A stretch of DNA of 64,000 nucleotides, taken from contig NZ_RXOE01000002.1 in assembly GCF_003965815.1 (NCBI RefSeq), positions 744,001-808,000 on the forward strand, given 5' to 3'. How positions within the stretch are numbered: the first letter of the stretch is position 1; each line of letters begins with the position of its first letter. The position numbers and the translations under genes were made by a program. This document shows, piece by piece, positions 20,521 to 27,960 of the stretch. The notes below the pieces were generated by a model. The model ran no database searches and was not told where the DNA came from. It was given only the letters and a program-made list of their open reading frames with translations. The stretch is from Variovorax gossypii. Lineage in GTDB: Bacteria > Pseudomonadota > Gammaproteobacteria > Burkholderiales > Burkholderiaceae_C.

Positions 20521-23010
20521 TCACTTCTCCTGGGGGCGCGGTGCGACGTCGACGTGCGCGGGCGGCAAACCTTCACGACTGCGCGCGGCAATCTGCCGGT
20601 AGCCGTCCTCGAGGTGGCGCACGAAGCGCGGGGTGTCGAAGTAGCCGCGGCGCGCGTCCTTGGCCGCGGCGAGTCGATCGCGCAGTTCGGCCAGCTCGTC
20701 GGGGTGCGTGGCGTAGTGGACGGCCTTGCGCACGTACTCATCGTGGCCCGCGGCCACCAGCTCCGGCAGCCCGATGGCGCGCAGCAGGCTGCCCGCCATG
20801 CGCGACACCATCGTCGTGCCAGTGAGCGCCAGCAGCGGCACGCCCGACCACAGCACGTCGTTCGCGGTCGCGCCGCTGCTGTAGGGGAAGGTGTCGATGA
20901 ACAGGTCGGCCAGGCCGATGCGCGCCAGGTGCTGGTCGACCGGCATGCGAGGCGACACGATCAGCCGCTCGGCCTCCAGGCCCGCCTTCTCCCACTGCAC
21001 GCGCAGGTTCTGCTCGAAGCCGTTCGGGCCCTGTGCCAGCCACAGTACCGAGTTCGGAATGCCCTGAACGATGCGCACCCAGGCCTCGAAGGTCTCGGGC
21101 TGGATCTTGAAGGACTGCGAGAAGTTGCACAGCACGAAGGCGTCCTCGGGCAGGCCGTGCTCGGCGCGCGTGGGTCGGTGCGGGTTGACCGGGCGCTTGG
21201 TGTCGATCACCTGGAAGGTCTCGGGCAGGCGCAGCAGCTTCTCGGAGTAGCAGTCTTCCGTGCCCGGCGGCGAGAGGAAGTTGTCGGACACCAGGTAGTC
21301 GTAGCTCGGCGTGCCGCTGGTGCCCATGTAGCCCAGCCACATGAGCTGCGCGGGCGCCGCGTGATAGGCCATCACCTGCGGCTTGGCTCCGCGCGTGTCG
21401 CCCGAGAGGTCGACCAGGATGTCGATCTCGTCCTCGCGGATGCGCTCGGCCATCTGCTGGATCGACTGGCCCTGCATGTCGACGAAATGTTCGGCCGTCG
21501 CGGCGATGCGCGCCCGCGCGGGATGGCCGTCGTCCGGGCCGTAGGAGTAGACGAAGACTTCGAAGTCCTTGCGGTCGTGCTGGCCGTAGAGCTCGGCCGT
21601 CAGGTGCGCGACCGGGTGGTTGCGGAAGTCGAACGAGTAGTAGCCCACGCGGATGCGCGGCGAGGTGCGGCGCGCGCCCGCGTCGGCAAACGGCCTGATG
21701 GCCGCGTTGCGGTCGGCCAGCAGGGCGGAGCGCTGCGTCCAGTTCATGAGGCGGCGCGCGTCGTCGTAGTTCGACATCAGGATGAACGACGACACCGTCT
21801 GGTCGTTGCTCGGGTTGTCCAGCAGCGCCGCGATCCGCTCGCGCAGCTCGGGCACGCCGTTCCAGTCGGCGATGTGCGCCTTCTCGCCCAGCATCCACAC
21901 CATGGCGGGCATGAAGTCGGGGTCGTCGCGCAGGCACTGCTCGAACTCGGCGATGGCGGCCTCGGACTGGCCCGCCATCACGTAGGTCACGCCCAGGTTG
22001 CAGCGCGCGAGCACCTGGCGCGGATGCACCTCGAGCGCCTTCTTGAGCACCTCGATGGCGGTGTCGAAACGGCCGAGCCGGAAGTTCACCGTGCCCAGGT
22101 TGTTCAGCAGCAGCTCGTGCTCCGGCAGGCTCTCGAGCGCGAGCTTGTAGAGCTCGGCCGATTCCGCGAAGCGCATCGACACGCCCTCGAGCGCGCCGCA
22201 CACGCCGTAGAGCGCGGCCACGCCCTCGGGGTCGGACAGCGCCTTGTGGCGCTCCTCGGCCGGCCAGTTGCGCATGGCGCGCTGCATGGGCTCGATGGCT
22301 TCCTCGGTGCGCCCGCAGGCCTGCAGCGCGCGGGAAAGCATGAAGGCGGCCTCGCAGTCCAGCGGATCGGCGGCGGCGTGCGCGTACGAGTCGAGGGCTG
22401 CTGCCCAGTCCTTCTGGTGCGCGCGGATCTTGCCGATGTTCTTGTGCGCGGCGCCGTAGTTGCCGTCGAGCGCCAGTGCCTGGCGGAACTGCACGATCGC
22501 CTCGTCGAAGCGGTCCTGCTCCATGTCGATCGCGCCGGCGTTGTTCCAGGCCGCGGGAGCCTGCGGTGCGAGCCGCGTGGCCTCGGCGGCGGCTTCGCGC
22601 GCCTGCCGGAACTTCTTCTGCTGGCGGTAGACCGCCGACAGGTTCACGTACGCCTCGGGGTAGTTCGGCAGCGCCTTGATCGCGCGGCGAAGGTCCTGCT
22701 GCGCTTCGTTCGGCAGGCCCATGTGCATGAAGATCGTCGCGCGGGTGTTGAAGTAGAAGTGGTGCGGCGAACGCGCGATCGCGCGGTTCACGTAGTTCAG
22801 CGCCAGCTTCGCCCGGCCCTGGCGGTACAGCGCCTCGCCCGTCAGGTGCAGCGCGTCGGCATGCTCCGGAAAGCGCGACAGCAGCGCCTCGTAGACCTGG
22901 ATGGCTTCCGCGAAACGACCCACCCGGTGCAGCACCAGCCCCTGTTCCAGGAGACTGCCGGCATCCTCGGCCGGTGCGGAAGGAGCGGGAGCGAGAGAAG
23001 GTGAGTTCAT
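20521..23010 (-). CDS. TPR-containing GT41 glycosyltransferase (O-GlcNAc transferase/SPINDLY type)
   Basis: The 829-residue product has about ten tetratricopeptide repeats (roughly residues 17-420) followed by an O-GlcNAc-transferase-like catalytic region. The catalytic signatures are GYYSFDFRNHPVAHL (about 454-470, with the His seen in OGT as NHP), FKIQPETFEAWVRI (about 634, with the OGT-type Lys) and DTFPYSSGATANDVLWSGVP near 710. Related enzymes add GlcNAc or hexose to Ser/Thr or, in HMW1C relatives, to Asn in N-X-S/T. The start at 23010 excludes a Pro-rich upstream extension. It lies 175 bases downstream of the repetitive adhesin gene, which is its likely substrate by context. Confidence 0.93.
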   Translation of the reverse strand: MNSPSLAPAPSAPAEDAGSLLEQGLVLHRVGRFAEAIQVYEALLSRFPEHADALHLTGEALYRQGRAKLALNYVNRAIARSPHHFYFNTRATIFMHMGLPNEAQQDLRRAIKALPNYPEAYVNLSAVYRQQKKFRQAREAAAEATRLAPQAPAAWNNAGAIDMEQDRFDEAIVQFRQALALDGNYGAAHKNIGKIRAHQKDWAAALDSYAHAAADPLDCEAAFMLSRALQACGRTEEAIEPMQRAMRNWPAEERHKALSDPEGVAALYGVCGALEGVSMRFAESAELYKLALESLPEHELLLNNLGTVNFRLGRFDTAIEVLKKALEVHPRQVLARCNLGVTYVMAGQSEAAIAEFEQCLRDDPDFMPAMVWMLGEKAHIADWNGVPELRERIAALLDNPSNDQTVSSFILMSNYDDARRLMNWTQRSALLADRNAAIRPFADAGARRTSPRIRVGYYSFDFRNHPVAHLTAELYGQHDRKDFEVFVYSYGPDDGHPARARIAATAEHFVDMQGQSIQQMAERIREDEIDILVDLSGDTRGAKPQVMAYHAAPAQLMWLGYMGTSGTPSYDYLVSDNFLSPPGTEDCYSEKLLRLPETFQVIDTKRPVNPHRPTRAEHGLPEDAFVLCNFSQSFKIQPETFEAWVRIVQGIPNSVLWLAQGPNGFEQNLRVQWEKAGLEAERLIVSPRMPVDQHLARIGLADLFIDTFPYSSGATANDVLWSGVPLLALTGTTMVSRMAGSLLRAIGLPELVAAGHDEYVRKAVHYATHPDELAELRDRLAAAKDARRGYFDTPRFVRHLEDGYRQIAARSREGLPPAHVDVAPRPQEK

Positions 23011-23091
23011 GAATCCGTGTGATGGACGGGTCAGAAAAGGGCGGCCGCCTGGGGTACCGGCCCCCCGCGCAAACGGGTGAAAAGGAGGTGA

Positions 23092-23127
23092 AAAAGGCCG
23101 GTCACCCAGTATAGGGGCCGGCCTTTT
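23092..23127 (-). terminator. Bidirectional Rho-independent terminator between adhesin and glycosyltransferase
   Basis: AAAAGGCCGG (23092-23101) pairs perfectly with CCGGCCTTTT (23118-23127) across a 16-base loop. On the minus strand the stem is followed by a run of T, so it should stop or attenuate transcription leaving the adhesin gene and reduce read-through into the glycosyltransferase gene. Confidence 0.75.
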
Positions 23128-23185
23128 GTTTCGATCCGCTGGCAATCCCGTGGCGCGCAGGGCGCCGCCGGGATGCCGGGCCGGA

Positions 23186-25732
23186 TTACCAGGACCAGGA
23201 GGCGCCGATGCCGCCGCCGACCTTGCCGCTGCTGCCGCTGCCGATGTTCACCTTGATCTGCGCGCCTTCCCCGATGCGGAAGCTGGCGGCAGCCGCGATG
23301 GCCGAGCGACCGTCGAAGGAGCCCACGCCCACGCCGATGCCGAAGCTCTTGCCGGCCTCGAGCGCCGGCACCGAGGCGGCGGCCAGCGCGATGGCCGCGC
23401 CGGTGCTGCTGGTCTTGCGCATGTCCTGCACTTCGTTGCGGACCTGGTTCAACTGCGACATGTTGGCCGCGTCCGTCGGCAGCACGCCCGGAGCCACGTT
23501 CTGCACCCGGCCGTTGGCGACCACGCCGTTGCCCGCCGTGATGGTGCCGCCCGCATTCACGTTGCCGGTGACGTTAACCGTGCCCGCATTCAGCGTCGTG
23601 ACGTTGCCGGTCACGGCGTTGATCGTGGTGATGTTGCCGGTCTGCGTGTTCAGCACCGTGATGTTGCCGTTGGCGGCCGTGATCGTCTGGAAGTTGCCGG
23701 TGGTCGCATTCACCGTGCTGGCGTTCACCGTGTTCGCGTTCACCGTCGTGGCGCTGACCGTGTTGGCCGTCAGTGCATTGATGGTGGCGCTGGCGGCCGA
23801 CAGGTTGGTGGTGCTGACGTTCGTCGCGCTCAGCGTGTTGATCGTGCCGCGGCTCGCCGTCAGGTTGGTGGTGCTGACATTGGTGGAGCTCAGCGTGTTG
23901 ATCGTGCCGTTGTTGGCCGTCAGGTCCGTCGTGCTGACGTTGGTCGCGCTCAGCGTGTTGATGGTGCCGGCGTTGGCCGTCAGGTTCGTCGTGCTGACGT
24001 TGGTGGCGCTCAACGTGTTGATGGTGCCGTTGTTGGCCGTCAGGTTCGTGGTGCTGACGTTGGTGGCACTCAGCGTGTTGATCGTGCCGTTGTTGGCGGT
24101 CAGGTCCGTCGTGCTGACATTGGTTGCGCTCAGCGTGTTGATGGTGCCGTTCGATGCCGTCAGGTTGGTGGTGCTGACGTTGGTCGAGCTCAACGTGTTG
24201 ATCGTGCCGTTGCTGGCCGTCAGGTTCGTCGCGCTGACATTGGTTGCGCTCAGCGTGTTGATGGTGCCGTTCGTCGCGCTCAGGTTGGTGGTGCTGACGT
24301 TGGTCGAGCTCAGCGTGTTGATCGTGCCGTTGCTGGCCGTCACGTTGGTCGTGCTGACGTTGGTGGAGGTCAGCGTCGAGATGCTGCCGGTGTTCGAAGT
24401 CAGGTTGGTCGTGACGACGTTGGTGGCATCGACGTTGGTCGCCAGCACGTTCGTCGAGGTGATGCCGGTCGCCATGATGTTGGTCGAGGTCAGCGACTGG
24501 ATCGTGCCGTTGACCGACGAGATGCTGCCGGTGGTCACGCTGTTTGAGCTCAGCGAGTTGACCGTGCCGTTGGCGGCCGAGACGTTGGTCGAGGTGACGT
24601 TCGTTGCGGAAACCGTACCTGCGCTGACGCTGCCGGCGGACACGGTGCCAGCGGTGAGGGTGGCCGTGCTGATGCTGGTGGAGGTCAGGCTGTTGACCGT
24701 GCCGCTGTTGGCGGACAGGTTGGTCGAGGTGACGTTCGTTGCGGAGACGGTACCCGCGCTGACGCTGCCGGCGGACACGGTGCCCGCGCTGAGGGTGGCG
24801 GCGCTGATGCTGGTGGTGGTCAGGCTGTTGACCGTGCCGCTGTTGGCGGAGAGGTTCGTCGAAGTGACGTCCGTGGCGGAGACCGTACCTGCACTGACGC
24901 TGCCGGCGGAGACGGTGCCTGCGGTGAGGGTGCCCGTGCTGATGCTGGTGGAGGTCAGGCTGCTGACAGTGCCGCTGGTGGCCGAGAGGTTGGTCGCGGT
25001 GACGTTGGTCGAAGACACGGTGCCGGCAGTGATGCTGCCCGCGGACACGGTGCCAGCGGTGAGCGTGCCCGTGCTGATGCTGGTGGAGGTCAGGCTGCTG
25101 ACCGTGCCGCTGGTGGCCGAGAGGTTCGTCGTGGTGACGTTGGTCGAAGACACGGTGCCTGCGGTGAGCGTGGCGGTGCTGATGCTCGTGGAGGTCAAGC
25201 TGTTGACCGTGCCGCTGCCGGCCGAGAGGTTGGTCGCGGTGATATTCGTGGAGGACACGGTGCCTGCGCTGACGCTGCCTGCGGACACGGTGCCCGCTGT
25301 GAGGGTCGCCGTGCTGATGCTGGTCGAGGTCAGGTTGGTTGCCGTTGCCGATGTCGTGCTCAGGCTGGTGGTGGTCACGCGTGTTGCGGTAATGCTGCCT
25401 GCCGCGACCGTGCCGGAGGTGATGCTGCCGGAACTCAGGGTGTTGATGGTGCCGTTGTTGGCGGTCACGCTGCCTGCGCTGACGCTCGTTGCCGTGAGCG
25501 TCGGGGTGGAAATGCCGTCATCGGAAACGAGCACGCCGTTGTTGTTGCTTGTGGTCCCGCCTGGGCCGGGCGGGTCGACGACCACGGAGTCGCCGCCGAT
25601 GGTGACCTGCGCGTGAGCGACAGGCAGTGTCAGCACATATCCAGCGCTCAGAAGCACCGAAGCGAGAAGCTGGCTCACGCCAGGACGGCGAACAATGAAA
25701 GAGCGAACGCTGGGACGCTGGGATGTAGTCAT
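23186..25732 (-). CDS. Trimeric autotransporter adhesin (YadA type) with long Ser/Thr/Asn repeat stalk
   Basis: The 848-residue product has an extended signal peptide (about 41 residues, cut after AHA), a low-complexity passenger, and a C-terminal anchor: the YadA-stalk motif VQNVAPGVLPTDAANMSQLN (about 744-763), a helix, and four beta strands of the trimeric barrel ending in Trp (GASWSW). Six 45-residue units (about 134-394) and ten 20-residue units (about 455-654) form the stalk. I count about 48 N-X-S/T sequons. ATG at 25732 is chosen for its AAGGAAG ribosome-binding site; an upstream frame start lacks one. No globular head domain is visible. Surface-exposed trimeric adhesion is inferred from the anchor. 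Confidence 0.9.
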   Translation of the reverse strand: MTTSQRPSVRSFIVRRPGVSQLLASVLLSAGYVLTLPVAHAQVTIGGDSVVVDPPGPGGTTSNNNGVLVSDDGISTPTLTATSVSAGSVTANNGTINTLSSGSITSGTVAAGSITATRVTTTSLSTTSATATNLTSTSISTATLTAGTVSAGSVSAGTVSSTNITATNLSAGSGTVNSLTSTSISTATLTAGTVSSTNVTTTNLSATSGTVSSLTSTSISTGTLTAGTVSAGSITAGTVSSTNVTATNLSATSGTVSSLTSTSISTGTLTAGTVSAGSVSAGTVSATDVTSTNLSANSGTVNSLTTTSISAATLSAGTVSAGSVSAGTVSATNVTSTNLSANSGTVNSLTSTSISTATLTAGTVSAGSVSAGTVSATNVTSTNVSAANGTVNSLSSNSVTTGSISSVNGTIQSLTSTNIMATGITSTNVLATNVDATNVVTTNLTSNTGSISTLTSTNVSTTNVTASNGTINTLSSTNVSTTNLSATNGTINTLSATNVSATNLTASNGTINTLSSTNVSTTNLTASNGTINTLSATNVSTTDLTANNGTINTLSATNVSTTNLTANNGTINTLSATNVSTTNLTANAGTINTLSATNVSTTDLTANNGTINTLSSTNVSTTNLTASRGTINTLSATNVSTTNLSAASATINALTANTVSATTVNANTVNASTVNATTGNFQTITAANGNITVLNTQTGNITTINAVTGNVTTLNAGTVNVTGNVNAGGTITAGNGVVANGRVQNVAPGVLPTDAANMSQLNQVRNEVQDMRKTSSTGAAIALAAASVPALEAGKSFGIGVGVGSFDGRSAIAAAASFRIGEGAQIKVNIGSGSSGKVGGGIGASWSW
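23771..24370 (-). repeat. Ten tandem 60-bp units in the adhesin gene
   Basis: Ten in-frame 60-bp units encode the 20-residue motif SATNVSTTNLTANNGTINTL with small changes. Most units carry three N-X-S/T sequons (NVS, NLT, NGT). The period is exact over the whole block. Such arrays expand and contract by slippage or recombination, so copy number may differ between strains. Confidence 0.95.
24551..25330 (-). repeat. Six tandem 135-bp units in the adhesin gene, one shortened
   Basis: Six units encode the 45-residue motif that begins TSTSISTATLTAGTVSAGS. Five are 135 bp; the second (from the protein N-terminus) lacks ten residues, giving 105 bp. Within each unit hydrophobic residues (I, L, V, I/V, V, V, L) fall every fifth position, so the unit is built of pentads, and the deletion removes exactly two pentads. 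Confidence 0.93.
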
Positions 25733-26351
25733 TTGGACTTTCTTCCTTGGAAAATCAGTTGCCATTTCTGGTCTTCCAGGCGCCCTCGTCGCGTGGAAGC
25801 AGGGTTGGGTTTCATCGAGTTACCCAATGCAACCGATGCTAGGAATCGAGGTCTTCGCTGAACATCACCGGGATCCGTAGTTCTGGATGTATGCATGCAG
25901 GTCGATGCGGCGTCGACGAATGCATGCATGGCCCGCGAAGCCAATGCACATGCGGCTTCGCGGGCATCGCGCAAATCGCGTGGTGACGTTTCGAAACGCG
26001 ATCTCGAGCGCGTTTCGTGTGGCGTGGTGCTACGTAACACGCGCGGTAACTCGCACGTAACAACGACGCAAAAACGGCCTTCAAAGGGCCCGCCCGTGTG
26101 CCTGTTTTTCAGGCGGTTCGAGGCAATTTCTTCAACGAAATCAAAGTACTACACGCGCCGAAGCATCGCGCGCGCCGTTGTTCGCCCGCGTGGGCATCGT
26201 TCCTGCGGTATCTGAAACGAAAGACAACATTTCGATGCTGCCCGCAGGGTAGCCAGATAGCCAGAGGAAGTCGCGTGATCAATTTTTTCTTGGGCATCGA
26301 CAACGCATGCGGCACGGACGAAGTCCGGTGCGCGAGGGCAGGAGAGCGGAC
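25733..26351. promoter_or_regulatory. 620-bp divergent intergenic region with two perfect hairpins
   Basis: Separates the adhesin gene (minus) from the response-regulator gene (plus). It holds no credible open frame. Two perfect inverted repeats stand out: GCCCGCGAAGCC/GGCTTCGCGGGC (25931-25942 and 25954-25965, loop 11) and CGAAACGCG/CGCGTTTCG (25992-26000 and 26009-26017, loop 8). A TGCATGCA motif occurs twice nearby. The region is AT-richer than its neighbours. Promoters and regulator sites for both genes must lie here, but I cannot assign them. Confidence 0.6.
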
Positions 26352-27158
26352 ATGGAAATGAACATCCCGTACACCACAGCCTCCGCGAGGCCGGTGCCAA
26401 CGGCCGCGCAGTTGTATGGCGGCGTCTTCCATGCAGCGCTGATCGTCGCGGACGATTCCGTCTCCGCCGATCGCATGCGGCGCATCCTCTGCGATCTCGC
26501 GCCGCATCGCCGCGTGGTGGTCGCCTCGGGCCGCGCCGAAGCATTCAATCTGCTGGCGGCCTTGCCCTACGACCTCGTGCTGGTCGACATGCGGCTGCCG
26601 GGCAACGACGGCGTCGCGGTGCTGCAGCATGTGCGCCAGGCCTATCCGCGCATCGAGAGCGTCGGCATGTCGGCAACCGACGACCAGCAACTGGTGAACG
26701 CCGCCATCGCCGCCGGCGCCATCGGCTACCTGCTGACGGAGACCGACGATGCGGAGCTCGGCTATCTGCTGCGTTCGATCGAGCGCGGCGGCTCGCCGAT
26801 GGACTCGCGCATCGCGCGGCGCATCCTCGGTTCGATCGCCGCCTCCGCGAAGGCGCGCACGATCGAGGCCATCCGCGTGCAGGGCCAGGCGCCGCAGCAA
26901 CAGCAGCCACATCAATATCAACAGCAGCAACATCAGCAGGGGCCGGACTCGCGGCTGCCGCAGGGGCTGCTGTCACCCCGCGAGCTCAAGGTGCTGCGCC
27001 TGATCGCGCAGGGCTGGAGCAACAGGCAGATCGCCGAGGCGGTGTACCTGTCGGTCAACACCATCGAGTTCCACGCCAAGAGCATCTACCGCAAGCTCTC
27101 CGTCAAGTCGCGGACCCAGGCGGTCCACGAGGCGATGCAGCACGGCCTTCTGAACTGA
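26352..27158 (+). CDS. LuxR/NarL-type response regulator with atypical receiver and Gln-rich linker
   Basis: The 268-residue product has a receiver domain (about 27-145) with the acidic pair Asp34-Asp35 and phospho-acceptor Asp79 (LVLVDMRLPG), a Gln/His-rich linker (about 180-198), and a LuxR DNA-binding helix-turn-helix (LSPRELKVLRLIAQG to VNTIEFHAKSIYRKL, about 205-268). The conserved receiver Lys is replaced: the segment reads GYLLTETD. No sensor kinase is adjacent. ATG 26352 is preceded by GGAG; an upstream in-frame extension is unlikely. Divergence from the adhesin gene suggests it regulates that gene. Confidence 0.9.
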   Translation: MEMNIPYTTASARPVPTAAQLYGGVFHAALIVADDSVSADRMRRILCDLAPHRRVVVASGRAEAFNLLAALPYDLVLVDMRLPGNDGVAVLQHVRQAYPRIESVGMSATDDQQLVNAAIAAGAIGYLLTETDDAELGYLLRSIERGGSPMDSRIARRILGSIAASAKARTIEAIRVQGQAPQQQQPHQYQQQQHQQGPDSRLPQGLLSPRELKVLRLIAQGWSNRQIAEAVYLSVNTIEFHAKSIYRKLSVKSRTQAVHEAMQHGLLN

Positions 27159-27252
27159 AGTCCCCGCGGCGACAGGCTCCTGTCGCCCCCGGCGGGCGCC
27201 CGCGTACGCGGCGCGCCTTGCCGTCGTTCGCCGGCCACGCGCATGGCGGCCA

Positions 27253-27282
27253 TTGAATATCCCTTTAGCGCCCCGCTACAAT
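27253..27282 (+). promoter_or_regulatory. Putative sigma-70 promoter of the petABC operon
   Basis: TTGAAT (27253-27258) and TACAAT (27277-27282) are spaced by 18 bases and lie about 47 bases before the petA start. The match is good for this GC-rich background and the position fits a short leader. Confidence 0.6.
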
Positions 27283-27328
27283 CGCGGGTTGACTCCTGCT
27301 CCAGCGAAGAAGACAAGAGGATCCCCCC

Positions 27329-27946
27329 ATGAGTGACATGAATTCCGGCTCGACCCGGATCGACACCAGCAAGCGGACTTGGCTGATTGCATCAGGCTGT
27401 GCCGGCGTGGCGGGCGGTGTGGCCACCGCCATCCCGTTCGTGAGCACTTTCCAGCCTTCCGAGAAGGCCAAGGCTGCGGGTGCCGCGGTCGAGGTCGACA
27501 TTTCGGCACTCAAGGTCGGCGAGAAGATCACCGTCGAATGGCGGGGCAAGCCGGTCTGGATCCTCAAGCGCTCCCCCGAGCAGATCGCGGAGCTCCCCAA
27601 GCTGGATGGCCAGCTGGCCGACCCCCTCTCCAAGCGTCATCCCGACGAATTCACCCCCAAGTACGCACAGAACGAGCACCGCTCGATCAAGCCAGACGTA
27701 CTGGTCGTGGTCGGCATCTGCACCCACCTGGGCTGCTCGCCGACCGACCGCTTCCAGGCCGGTCCGCAGCCCTCGCTGCCGAACGACTGGGAAGGCGGCT
27801 TCCTCTGCCCCTGCCACGGTTCCACTTTCGACCTGGCCGGCCGGGTCTTCAAGAACAAGCCTGCGCCCGACAACCTGCCGGTGCCGCCGCACATGTACCT
27901 GTCGGACACCAAGCTCCTGATCGGTGAAGACTCCAAGAAGGCCTGA
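27329..27946 (+). CDS. petA: Ubiquinol-cytochrome c reductase, Rieske iron-sulfur subunit
   Basis: Carries the [2Fe-2S] cluster that takes electrons from ubiquinol in complex III. The 205-residue product has an N-terminal Tat-like membrane anchor (TSKRTWLIASGCAGVAGGVA) and the cluster motifs CTHLGC and CPCHGS. Tat export of Rieske proteins is known and tatABC is in this window. It is followed by petB after 14 bases. Confidence 0.98.
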   Translation: MSDMNSGSTRIDTSKRTWLIASGCAGVAGGVATAIPFVSTFQPSEKAKAAGAAVEVDISALKVGEKITVEWRGKPVWILKRSPEQIAELPKLDGQLADPLSKRHPDEFTPKYAQNEHRSIKPDVLVVVGICTHLGCSPTDRFQAGPQPSLPNDWEGGFLCPCHGSTFDLAGRVFKNKPAPDNLPVPPHMYLSDTKLLIGEDSKKA

Positions 27947-27960
27947 GGCGGAAGAAGAAC

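Noticed and set aside
20554..23004. 816-codon plus-strand open frame
   Set aside because: Antisense to the TPR glycosyltransferase, composition typical of a GC-skew shadow.
23126..24547. 473-codon plus-strand frame rich in GADVGRAQRVD repeats
   Set aside because: Another shadow frame of the same 60-bp repeats.
23771..25330. CRISPR array
   Set aside because: The repeats are contiguous, coding and without variable spacers.
23208..25616. 802-codon open frame on the plus strand opposite the adhesin
   Set aside because: It is the antisense image of the repeat array; its protein is a Val/Leu repeat with no start context or family likeness, and the minus frame has a signal peptide and membrane anchor.
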